Shown piece by piece: positions 1 to 8,964 of a DNA stretch of 64,000 nucleotides. The stretch's first letter is position 1. Each line of letters begins with the position of its first letter. Made by a program: the position numbers and the translations under genes. The DNA comes from Alentia gelatinosa. Taxonomy: Eukaryota > Annelida > Polychaeta > Phyllodocida > Polynoidae. The notes under the pieces are model-generated. The model ran no database searches and was not told where the DNA came from. It saw nothing but the letters and a program-made list of their open reading frames with translations. Location: contig OX465589.1 of the NCBI GenBank assembly GCA_950022655.1, positions 33,016,892 to 33,080,891 on the forward strand, in the 5' to 3' direction.

Positions 1-191
1 GAGACAGACTGGGGCAGGGTAAGTTGAGACAGACTGGGACAGGGTGAGAAAGACATGGGCAGGATAATGAGAGACAGACTGGGGCAGGGTTAGACAGAGT
101 CAGGCAGGGTGAGACAGACTCGGGAAGGGTGAGACAATCTCGGGCAGGGTGATGAGAGACAGACTCAGGGAGGGTATGACAGACTCGGGCA
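1..191 (+). repeat. Partial unit 0: tail of minisatellite A
   Basis: Right-hand end of the minisatellite of a unit that begins outside the window. It enters inside monomer 29 of the 37-monomer pattern and runs through monomer 37 to the B1 boundary at 192. The array therefore continues to the left. Confidence 0.93.
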
Positions 192-560
192 GGCCTACTT
201 AATTGGTCGCTAGTTTATGCAGCGACCTTGATATTGACTGCACTTGTTACTGATAGATTGGCCATCAACCCCTGTCTGTGCTGAGCTCCTCACTCTCAGT
301 CGGATAGATTGACGTGCCGTACCGTACGCAGAATTTAACTCACTGTCGCCAAAATTATCATAGCCCAAGACATCTAAGGATGATACGTACCAAATGCGGA
401 TATTCACTTCCAGTTAGAATTCAGCCATGAGACTTTAACACCAGTTAGGGACACATATAACCTACGATCACCTAAAATATGAAGAAAATCGGCCAATTAG
501 ATCTAACGATATTCGTGTTTGAATCTGGTTGTATCAAATGCTGCTCTGGTGGCCAGTGTA
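192..560 (+). repeat. B1 module, reference copy (369 bp)
   Basis: First of two tandem 369-bp modules. It opens with ggcctacttaattgg and ends with ctggtggccagtgta. B1 is told from B2 by about 24 substitutions, for example ggatagattgacgtgcc near 302 and an EcoRI site (gaattc, 418-423) that B2 lacks. It holds a 7-bp hairpin at 205-227. A 65-codon minus-strand frame (210-407) is open but begins with GTG and is not judged coding. I recognise no transposon family, and its two ends are not inverted repeats of each other. Confidence 0.9.
205..227 (+). other. 7-bp perfect hairpin near the start of each B module
   Basis: GGTCGCT (205-211) and AGCGACC (221-227) are perfect inverted repeats around a 9-base loop. 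The element sits 13 bases inside every B module, so a canonical unit has two. In the B1 of units 21, 22, 24 and 25 the right arm is agctacc (one pair lost); in unit 16 it is agtgacc (a G-T pair). No role is known. Confidence 0.7.
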
Positions 561-567
561 GGCCTAC
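558..567. other. 10-bp palindrome at the B1/B2 junction
   Basis: GTAGGCCTAC is a perfect palindrome created where the last three bases of one B module meet the first seven of the next. It recurs at every B-B junction, including both junctions of the three-B units. It is absent at the A-B1 boundary, where the left half reads cag. Confidence 0.8.
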
Positions 568-929
568 TTGATTGGTCGCTAGTTTATGCAGCGACCTTGA
601 TATTGACTGCACTTGTTACTGATAGATTGGCCATCAACCCCTGTCTGTGCTGAGCTCCTCACTCTCAGTCGAATAGATTGATGGGCCTTACCTTACGCAG
701 AATTTAACTGACTGTCGTCCAAATTATCATAGCCCAAGACATCTGAGGATGATGCGTACCAAATGCGGAAATTCACTTCCCGTTGGAATATGGCCATGAA
801 ACTTTAACACCAGTTAGGGACACATATAACCTACGATCACCTAAATTATGAAGAAAATCGGCCGCTTGGATCTAACGACATTCACGTTGGAATATGGTTG
901 TATCAAATGCTGCTCTGGTGGCCAGTGTA
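561..929 (+). repeat. B2 module, reference copy (369 bp)
   Basis: Second 369-bp module, the same length as B1 with no indels against it. The first 111 bp and last 35 bp match B1 apart from a private G at 570; the differences lie in patches at offsets of roughly 111-213 and 213-333. Diagnostic B2 states are gaatagattgatgggcc, the missing EcoRI site and ggccgcttgg. Two related stretches about 105 bp apart (near 770-793 and 879-896) share attcac and gttggaatatgg, so B itself may contain an older internal repeat. The B1 minus-strand reading frame is stopped here by TAA. Confidence 0.9.
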
Positions 930-982
930 CTGACGCTGGGTGACTATGATAAGAACTAACGTTTTAATTGACAGGTCCTGCC

Positions 983-1008
983 ACCTGGTGTATTATGTGA
1001 AACCAGGT
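983..1008 (+). other. Hairpin in module C
   Basis: ACCTGGT (983-989) pairs with ACCAGGT (1002-1008) around 12 bases. In units 9, 11, 13, 18 and 20 the base before the left arm is A instead of C, which extends the stem to 8 bp (AACCTGGT with ACCAGGTT). It lies about 46 bp upstream of the tRNA-like element. No function is assigned. Confidence 0.55.
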
Positions 1009-1053
1009 TCCTCACTACATTCATAACGCCCTTAACATGCCCTCTTCCTGTCA

Positions 1054-1122
1054 GACTCAGTGGTCTAGAGGTAGTGTCAGCAAGGGAAACCTATGGTTGA
1101 GAGTTCAATCCCCTTCCATGCA
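1054..1122 (+). promoter_or_regulatory. tRNA-derived Pol III type 2 promoter element (one per unit)
   Basis: TGGTCTAGAGG (1061-1071) resembles the Pol III A box. AGTTCAATCCC (1102-1112) matches the B box GGTTCRANYCC at 10 of 11 positions. They are 30 bp apart, the spacing of an intronless tRNA. A tRNA fold is only partial: the T arm forms (GAGAG against CCCTT with one mismatch), but the acceptor ends do not pair, the anticodon stem is absent and position 33 is not U. It is thus a tRNA-derived promoter head, as in tRNA-derived SINEs, rather than a working tRNA gene. I see no substitution in either box among the 36 copies. Promoter activity is inference. Confidence 0.72.
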
Positions 1123-1128
1123 AAGCGC

Positions 1129-1137
1129 TTTTTTTTT
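1129..1137 (+). terminator. Pol III-type T-run terminator
   Basis: Nine T on the sense strand, about 7 bp past the tRNA-like element. Runs of four or more T end Pol III transcription, so this would close a transcript of roughly 80-90 nt. All 36 copies keep a run of 7-9 T. The run is preceded by one to four G, or by GC. Confidence 0.65.
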
Positions 1138-1147
1138 CAAGAGTCAT

Positions 1148-1949
1148 GGGTGAGACAGTTAGGCTGGGTGAGACAGACTCAGGCAGAGTGAGACAGACTC
1201 AGGCAGGGTGAGACAGACTCGTGAAGGGTGAGTTGAGACAGACTCAGGCAGGGTGAGACAGACTCTGGCAGGATGATGAGAGACAGACTCAGGCAGGGTA
1301 TAAAAGACACGGGCAGGGCGAGATAGGCTTGGGCAGGGTGATGAGAAACAGACTTGGACAATGTGAGACAGACATGGGCAGGATAATGTGAGACAAACTG
1401 GGGCAGGGTGAGACAGAGTCAGGCAGGGTGAGACAGACTCAGGAAGGGTGAGGTGAGACAGAGTCAGGCAGGGTGAGACAGACTTGGGCAGGGTGATGAG
1501 AGACAGACTCAGGCAGGGTATGACAGACTTGGGTAGAGCGACATAGACTTGAGCAGAGTGATGAGAGACAGACTGGGGCAGGGTGAGACAGACTCACACA
1601 GGATGAGACAGACTCAGACAGGGTGAGACAGACTCGGGCAGGGTTAGGTAATACAGACTCAGGCAGGGTGAAACAGACTCGGTCAGGGTGAAGGGAGACA
1701 GACAGAGGGAGGGTATAACAGACATGGGCAGTTTCAGGTTAGACAGACTAGGGTAGGTCGAGACAGACTGGGGCAGGGTAAGTTGAGACAGACTGGGACA
1801 GGGTGAAAAGACATGGGCAGGATAATGAGAGACAGACTGGGGCAGGGTTAGACAGAGTCAGGCAGGGTGAGACAGACTCGGGAAGGGTGAGACAATCTCG
1901 GGCAGGGTGATGAGAGACAGACTCAGGGAGGGTATGACAGACTCGGGCA
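1148..1949 (+). repeat. Minisatellite A, reference copy (37 monomers)
   Basis: Tandem variants of a 20-mer close to gggtgagacagactcgggca, interspersed with 25-mers that carry five extra bases after gggtga (for example gatga). I parse one 18-mer, twenty-three 20-mers and thirteen 25-mers, 803 bp in the canonical form. Much of it follows a 20-25-20-25-20 pattern of 110 bp (monomers 4-8, 9-13, 14-18, 23-27). The plus strand is strongly purine-rich with paired GGG runs. The lack of stops on the pyrimidine-rich strand produces long repetitive minus-strand frames that are not genes. Confidence 0.92.
1311..1338 (+). other. Possible G-quadruplex (long loop) in minisatellite
   Basis: GGGCAGGG, 12 bases, GGGCAGGG gives four G3 runs with loops of 2, 12 and 2, and a GG inside the long loop. 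The same segment (monomers 8-10) recurs in each unit. The middle loop exceeds the usual 7-base limit, so this is only a candidate. Confidence 0.4.
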
Positions 1950-3688
1950 GGCCTACTTAATTGGTCGCTAGTTTATGCAGCGACCTTGATATTGACTGCA
2001 CTTGTTACTGATAGATTGGCCATCAACCCCTGTCTGTGCTGAGCTCCTCACTCTCAGTCGGATAGATTGACGTGCCGTACCGTACGCAGAATTTAACTCA
2101 CTGTCGCCCAAATTATCATAGCCCAAGATATCTAAGGATGATACGTACCAAATGCGGATATTCACTTCCAGTTAGAATTCAGCCATGAGACTTTAACATC
2201 AGTTAGGGACACATATAACCTACGATCACCTAAAATATGAAGAAAATCGGCCAATTAGATCTAACGATATTCGTGTTTGAATCTGGTTGTATCAAATGCT
2301 GCTCTGGTGGCCAGTGTAGGCCTACTTAATTGGTCGCTAGTTTATGCAGCGACCTTGATATTGACTGCACTTGTTACTGATAGATTGGCCATCAACCCCT
2401 GTCTGTGCTGAGCTCCTCACTCTCAGTCGAATAGATTGATGGGCCTTACCTTACGCAGAATTTAACTGACTGTCGTCCAAATTATCATAGCCCAAGACAT
2501 CTGAGGATGATGCGTACCAAATGCGGAAATTCACTTCCCGTTGGAATATGGCCATGAAACTTTAACACCAGTTAGGGACACATATAACCTACGATCACCT
2601 AAAATATGAAGAAAATCGGCCGCTTGGATCTAACGACATTCACGTTTGAATATGGTTGTATCAAATGCTGCTCTGGTGGCCAGTGTACTGACGCTGGGTG
2701 ACTATGATAAGAACTAACGTTTTAATTGACAGGTCCTGCCACCTGGTGTATTATGTGAAACCAGGTTCCTCACTACATTCATAACGCCCTTAACATGCCC
2801 TCTTCCTGTCAGACTCAGTGGTCTAGAGGTAGTGTCAGCAAGGGAAACCTATGGTTGAGAGTTCAATCCCCTTCCATGCAGAGCGGGGTTTTTTTCAAGA
2901 GTCATGGGTGAGACAGTTAGGCTGGGTGAGACGGACTCAGGCAGAGTGAGACAGACTCAGGCAGGGTGAGACAGACTCGGGAAGGGTGAGTTGAGACAGA
3001 CTCAGGCAGGGTGAGACAGACTCTGGCAGGATGATGAGAGACAGACTCAGGCAGGGTATAAAAGACACGGGCAGGGTGAGATAGGCTTGGGCAGGGTGAT
3101 GAGAAACAGACTTGGACAATGTGAGACAGACATGGGCAGGATAATGTGAGACAAACTGGGGCAGGGTGAGACAGAGTCAGGCAGGGTGAGACAGACTCAG
3201 GAAGGGTGAGGTGAGACAGAGTCAGGCAGGGTGAGACAGACTTGGGCAGGGTGATGAGAGACAGACTCAGGCAGGGTATGACAGACTTGGGTAGAGCGAC
3301 ATAGACTTGAGCAGAGTGATGAGAGACAGACTGGGGCAGGGTGAGACAGACTCCCACAGGATGAGACAGACTCAGACAGGGTGAGACAGACTCGGGCAGG
3401 GTTAGGTAATACAGACTCAGGCAGGGGGAAACAGACTCGGTCAGGGTGAAGGGAGACAGACAGAGGGAGGGTATAACAGACATGGGCAGTTTCAGGTTAG
3501 ACAGACTAGGGTAGGTCGAGACAGACTGGGGCAGGGTAAGTTGAGACAGACTGGGACAGGGTGAGAAAGACATGGGCAGGATAATGAGAGACAGACTGGG
3601 GCAGGGTTAGACAGAGTCAGGCAGGGTGAGACAATCTCGGGCAGGGTGATGAGAGACAGACTCAGGGAGGGTATGACAGACTCGGGCA
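1950..3688 (+). repeat. Unit 2 (1739 bp), one monomer lost
   Basis: B1 1950-2318, B2 2319-2687, C 2688-2905, minisatellite 2906-3688, tRNA-like 2812-2880. It lacks the 20-bp monomer 34 (junction near 3629), a clean single-monomer deletion. B1 has gatatctaagg (near 2127), shared with unit 4. The minisatellite has the cccacagg state. Confidence 0.93.
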
Positions 3689-5446
3689 GGCCTACTTAAT
3701 TGGTCGCTAGTTTATGCAGCGACCTTGATAATGACTGCACTTGTTACTGATAGATTGGCCATCAACCCCTGTCTGTGCTGAGCTCCTCACTCTCAGTCGG
3801 ATAGATTGACGTGCCGTACCGTACGCAGAATTTAACTCACTGTCGCCCAAATTATCATAGCCCAAGACATCTAAGGATGATACGTACCAAATGCGGATAT
3901 TCACTTCCAGTTAGAATTCAGCCATGAGACTTTAACACCAGTTAGGGACACATATAACCTACGATCACCTAAAATATGAAGAAAATCGGCCAATTAGATC
4001 TAACGATATTCGTGTTTGAATCTGGTTGTATCAAATGCTGCTCTGGTGGCCAGTGTAGGCCTACTTAATTGGTCGCTAGTTTATGCAGCGACCTTGATAT
4101 TGACTGCACTTGTTACTGATAGATTGGCCATCAACCCCTGTCTGTGCTGAGCTCCTCACTCTCAGTCGAATAGATTGATGGGCCTTACCTTACGCAGAAT
4201 TTAACTGACTGTCGTCCAAATTATCATAGCCCAAGACATCTGAGGATGATGCGTACCAAATGCGGAAATTCACTTCCCGTTGGAATATGGCCATGAAACT
4301 TTAACACCAGTTAGGGACACATATAACCTACGATTACCTAAAATATGAAGAAAATCGGCCGCTTGGATCTAACGACATTCACGTTTGAATATGGTTGTAT
4401 CAAATGCTGCTCTGGTGGCCAGTGTACTGACGCTGGGTGACTATGATAAGAACTAACGTTTTAATTGACAGGTCCTGCCACCTGGTGTATTATGTGAAAC
4501 CAGGTTCCTCACTACATTCATAACGCCCTTAACATGCCCTCTTCCTGTCAGACTCAGTGGTCTAGAGGTAGTGTCAGCAAGGGAAACCTATGGTTGAGAG
4601 TTCAATCCCCTTCCATGCAGAGCGGTTTTTTTTTCAAGAGTCATGGGTGAGACAGTTAGGCTGGGTGAGACAGACTCAGGCAGAGTGAGACAGACTCAGG
4701 CAGGGTGAGACAGACTCGGGAAGGGTGAGTTGAGACAGACTCAGGCAGGGTGAGACAGACTCTGGCAGGATGATGAGAGACAGACTCAGGCAGGGTATAA
4801 AAGACACGGGCAGGGCGAGATAGGCTTGGGCAGGGTGATGAGAAACAGACTTGGACAATGTGAGACAGACATGGGCAGGATAATGTGAGACAAACTGGGG
4901 CAGGGTGAGACAGAGTCAGGCAGGGTGAGACAGACTCAGGAAGGGTGAGGTGAGACAGAGTCAGGCAGGGTGAGACAGACTTGGGCAGGGTGATGAGAGA
5001 CAGACTCAGGCAGGGTATGACAGACTTGGGTAGAGCGACATAGACTTGAGCAGAGTGATGAGAGACAGACTGGGGCAGGGTGAGACAGACACCCACAGGA
5101 TGAGACAGACTCAGACAGGGTGAGACAGACTCGGGCAGGGTTAGGTAATACAGACTCAGGCAGGGTGAAACAGACTCGGTCAGGGTGAAGGGAGACAGAC
5201 AGAGGGAGGGTATAACAGACATGGGCAGTTTCAGGTTAGACAGACTAGGGTAGGTCGAGACAGACTGGGGCAGGGTAAGTTGAGACAGACTGAGACAGGG
5301 TGAAAAGACATGGGCAGGATAATGAGAGACAGACTGGGGCAGGGTTAGACAGAGTCAGGCAGGGTGAGACAGACTCGGGAAGGGTGAGACAATCTCGGGC
5401 AGGGTGATGAGAGACAGACTCAGGGAGGGTATGACAGACTCGGGCA
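3689..5446 (+). repeat. Unit 3 (1758 bp)
   Basis: B1 3689-4057, B2 4058-4426, C 4427-4644, minisatellite 4645-5446, tRNA-like 4551-4619. B1 has gataatgactg near 3727, shared with unit 5. The minisatellite has the one-base-short monomer 31 also seen in unit 1. Confidence 0.93.
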
Positions 5447-7205
5447 GGCCTACTTAATTGGTCGCTAGTTTATGCAGCGACCTTGATATTGACTGCACTT
5501 GTTACTGATAGATTGGCCATCAACCCCTGTCTGTGCTGAGCTCCTCACTCTCAGTCGGATAGATTGACGTGCCGTACCGTACGCAGAATTTAACTCACTG
5601 TCGCCCAAATTATCATAGCCCAAGATATCTAAGGATGATACGTACCAAATGCGGATATTCACTTCCAGTTAGAATTCAGCCATGAGACTTTAACATCAGT
5701 TAGGGACACATATAACCTACGATCACCTAAAATATGAAGAAAATCGGCCAATTAGATCTAACGATATTCGTGTTTGAATCTGGTTGTATCAAATGCTGCT
5801 CTGGTGGCCAGTGTAGGCCTACTTAATTGGTCGCTAGTTTATGCAGCGACCTTGATATTGACTGCACTTGTTACTGATAGATTGGCCATCAACCCCTGTC
5901 TGTGCTGAGCTCCTCACTCTCAGTCGAATAGATTGATGGGCCTTACCTTACGCAGAATTTAACTGACTGTCGTCCAAATTATCATAGCCCAAGACATCTG
6001 AGGATGATGCGTACCAAATGCGGAAATTCACTTCCCGTTGGAATATGGCCATGAAACTTTAACACCAGTTAGGGACACATATAACCTACGATCACCTAAA
6101 ATATGAAGAAAATCGGCCGCTTGGATCTAACGACATTCACGTTTGAATATGGTTGTATCAAATGCTGCTCTGGTGGCCAGTGTACTGACGCTGGGTGACT
6201 ATGATAAGAACTAACGTTTTAATTGACAGGTCCTGCCACCTGGTGTATTATGTGAAACCAGGTTCCTCACTACATTCATAACGCCCTTAACATGCCCTCT
6301 TCCTGTCAGACTCAGTGGTCTAGAGGTAGTGTCAGCAAGGGAAACCTATGGTTGAGAGTTCAATCCCCTTCCATGCAGAGCGGGTTTTTTTTCAAGAGTC
6401 ATGGGTGAGACAGTTAGGCTGGGTGAGACAGACTCAGGCAGAGTGAGACAGACTCAGGCAGGGTGAGACAGACTCGGGAAGGGTGAGTTGAGACAGACTC
6501 AGGCAGGGTGAGACAGACTCTGGCAGGATGATGAGAGACAGACTCAGGCAGGGTATAAAAGACACGGGCAGGGTGAGATAGGCTTGGGCAGGGTGATGAG
6601 AAACAGACTTGGACAATGTGAGACAGACATGGGCAGGATAATGTGAGACAAACTGGGGCAGGGTGAGACAGAGTCAGGCAGGGTGAGACAGACTCAGGAA
6701 GGGTGAGGTGAGACAGAGTCAGGCAGGGTGAGACAGACTTGGGCAGGGTGATGAGAGACAGACTCAGGCAGGGTATGACAGACTTGGGTAGAGCGACATA
6801 GACTTGAGCAGAGTGATGAGAGACAGACTGGGGCAGGGTGAGACAGACTCCCACAGGATGAGACAGACTCAGACAGGGTGAGACAGACTCGGGCAGGGTT
6901 AGGTAATACAGACTCAGGCAGGGTGAAACAGACTCGGTCAGGGTGAAGGGAGACAGACAGAGGGAGGGTATAACAGACATGGGCAGTTTCAGGTTAGACA
7001 GACTAGGGTAGGTCGAGACAGACTGGGGCAGGGTAAGTTGAGACAGACTGGGACAGGGTGAGAAAGACATGGGCAGGATAATGAGAGACAGACTGGGGCA
7101 GGGTTAGACAGAGTCAGGCAGGGTGAGACAGACTCGGGAAGGGTGAGACAATCTCGGGCAGGGTGATGAGAGACAGACTCAGGGAGGGTATGACAGACTC
7201 GGGCA
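5447..7205 (+). repeat. Unit 4 (1759 bp)
   Basis: B1 5447-5815, B2 5816-6184, C 6185-6402, minisatellite 6403-7205, tRNA-like 6309-6377. It shares gatatctaagg in B1 and the gtgagatagg minisatellite variant with unit 2, evidence for a two-unit repeat. Confidence 0.93.
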
Positions 7206-8964
7206 GGCCTACTTAATTGGTCGCTAGTTTATGCAGCGACCTTGATAATGACTGCACTTGTTACTGATAGATTGGCCATCAACCCCTGTCTGTGCTGAGC
7301 TCCTCACTCTCAGTCGGATAGATTGACGTGCCGTACCGTATGCAGAATTTAACTCACTGTCGCCCAAATTATCATAGCCCAAGACATCTAAGGATGATAC
7401 GTACCAAATGCGGATATTCACTTCCAGTTAGAATTCAGCCATGAGACTTTAACACCAGTTAGGGACACATATAACCTACGATCACCTAAAATATGAAGAA
7501 AATCGGCCAATTAGATCTAACGATATTCGTGTTTGAATCTGGTTGTATCAAATGCTGCTCTGGTGGCCAGTGTAGGCCTACTTAATTGGTCGCTAGTTTA
7601 TGCAGCGACCTTGATATTGACTGCACTTGTTACTGATAGATTGGCCATCAACCCCTGTCTGTGCTGAGCTCCTCACTCTCAGTCGAATAGATTGATGGGC
7701 CTTACCTTACGCAGAATTTAACTGACTGTCGTCCAAATTATCATAGCCCAAGACATCTGAGGATGATGCGTACCAAATGCGGAAATTCACTTCCCGTTGG
7801 AATATGGCCATGGAACTTTAACACCAGTTAGGGACACATATAACCTACGATCACCTAAAATATGAAGAAAATCGGCCGCTTGGATCTAACGACATTCACG
7901 TTGGAATATGGTTGTATCAAATGCTGCTCTGGTGGCCAGTGTACTGACGCTGGGTGACTATGATAAGAACTAACGTTTTAATTGACAGGTCCTGCCACCT
8001 GGTGTATTATGTGAAACCAGGTTCCTCACTACATTCATAACGCCCTTAACATGCCCTCTTCCTGTCAGACTCAGTGGTCTAGAGGTAGTGTCAGCAAGGG
8101 AAACCTATGGTTGAGAGTTCAATCCCCTTCCATGCAGAGCGGGGTTTTTTTCAAGAGTCATGGGTGAGACAGTTAGGCTGGGTGAGACAGACTCAGGCAG
8201 AGTGAGACAGACTCAGGCAGGGTGAGACAGACTCGGGAAGGGTGAGTTGAGACAGACTCAGGCAGGGTGAGACAGACTCTGGCAGGATGATGAGAGACAG
8301 ACTCAGGCAGGGTATAAAAGACACGGGCAGGGCGAGATAGGCTTGGGCAGGGTGATGAGAAACAGACTTGGACAATGTGAGACAGACATGGGCAGGATAA
8401 TGTGAGACAAACTGGGGCAGGGTGAGACAGAGTCAGGCAGGGTGAGACAGACTCAGGAAGGGTGAGGTGAGACAGAGTCAGGCAGGGTGAGACAGACTTG
8501 GGCAGGGTGATGAGAGACAGACTCAGGCAGGGTATGACAGACTTGGGTAGAGCGACATAGACTTGAGCAGAGTGATGAGAGACAGACTGGGGCAGGGTGA
8601 GACAGACTCACACAGGATGAGACAGACTCAGACAGGGTGAGACAGACTCGGGCAGGGTTAGGTAATACAGACTCAGGCAGGGTGAAACAGACTCGGTCAG
8701 GGTGAAGGGAGACAGACAGAGGGAGGGTATAACAGACATGGGCAGTTTCAGGTTAGACAGACTAGGGTAGGTCGAGACAGACTGGGGCAGGGTAAGTTGA
8801 GACAGACTGGGACAGGCTGAGAAAGACATGGGCAGGATAATGAGAGACAGACTGGGGCAGGGTAAGACAGAGTCAGGCAGGGTGAGACAGACTCGGGAAG
8901 GGTGAGACAATCTCGGGCAGGGTGATGAGAGACAGACTCAGGGAGGGTATGACAGACTCGGGCA
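7206..8964 (+). repeat. Unit 5 (1759 bp)
   Basis: B1 7206-7574, B2 7575-7943, C 7944-8161, minisatellite 8162-8964, tRNA-like 8068-8136. B1 has gataatgactg as in unit 3. The minisatellite has the cacacagg state and a private gacaggctgag near 8815. Confidence 0.93.

Larger units (their letters stand above)
930..1147 (+). repeat. C module, reference copy (218 bp)
   Basis: Non-repetitive spacer between B2 and the minisatellite. It starts ctgacgctgggtgac, contains a 7-bp hairpin at 983-1008, then a tRNA-like element (1054-1122) and a T run (1129-1137), and ends with gagtcat before the first minisatellite monomer. Its length varies from 215 to 218 bp, mainly through the T run; unit 23 also lacks two bases in the gactatgataag stretch. 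Confidence 0.88.
192..1949 (+). repeat. Unit 1 (1758 bp), used as reference
   Basis: B1 192-560, B2 561-929, C 930-1147, minisatellite 1148-1949, tRNA-like element 1054-1122. B1 has the gccaaaatta variant (352-361). B2 has a private G at 570. Monomer 31 is one base short (gtgaaaag near 1804), a variant also seen in unit 3. Confidence 0.95.

Noticed and set aside
210..407. 65-codon minus-strand frame in almost every B1
   Set aside because: The start is GTG in all but two copies; ATG-initiated versions exist only at 35525-35743 and 41091-41309, which are duplicates of each other. B2 has a TAA in the same frame. Nearly all variants between copies change the amino acid (V/I, L/F, G/S, R/H, Q/H, R/S), which does not look like purifying selection. 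Conservation is explained by array homogenisation.
505..530. CENP-B box, which would support a centromeric role
   Set aside because: The only TTCG context in B1 (attcgtgtttgaatctgg) lacks the required A and CGGG positions of NTTCGNNNNANNCGGGN.
192..560. B module as a transposon with terminal inverted repeats
   Set aside because: The module ends (ggcctac at the start, gccagtgta at the end) are not inverted copies, no target duplication is seen, and there is no transposase.
192..929. 5S rRNA, histone or other tandem multigene family
   Set aside because: B shows no 5S internal control region that I recognise and no coding capacity consistent across copies; the plus strand has frequent stops.
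1054..1122. Functional tRNA gene
   Set aside because: Acceptor ends do not pair, the anticodon stem fails, the D stem is weak and position 33 is G. Only the promoter boxes and T arm remain.
1179..1361. 60-codon minus-strand frame in the minisatellite
   Set aside because: It begins at TTG, overlaps the longer repeat-derived frame, and consists only of translated minisatellite monomers.
1148..1949. CRISPR-like array of short repeats
   Set aside because: The 20- and 25-bp monomers are contiguous with no unique spacers, and there are no cas genes.
1148..1949. Immunoglobulin switch region, suggested by G-rich repeats
   Set aside because: The monomer gagacagactcgggcagggt lacks the GAGCT/GGGGT pentamer pattern, and no constant-region exon is present.
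2917..3573. 218-codon minus-strand reading frame rich in Ser, Pro, Leu and Cys in the minisatellite, recurring in many units
   Set aside because: It is a translation of the 20/25-bp minisatellite, whose pyrimidine-rich strand has few stops. Two overlapping frames are open at once, ends shift with single substitutions (cccacagg against cacacagg), and 188-, 100- and 73-codon versions occur. No domain or signal peptide is seen, and low complexity explains it.
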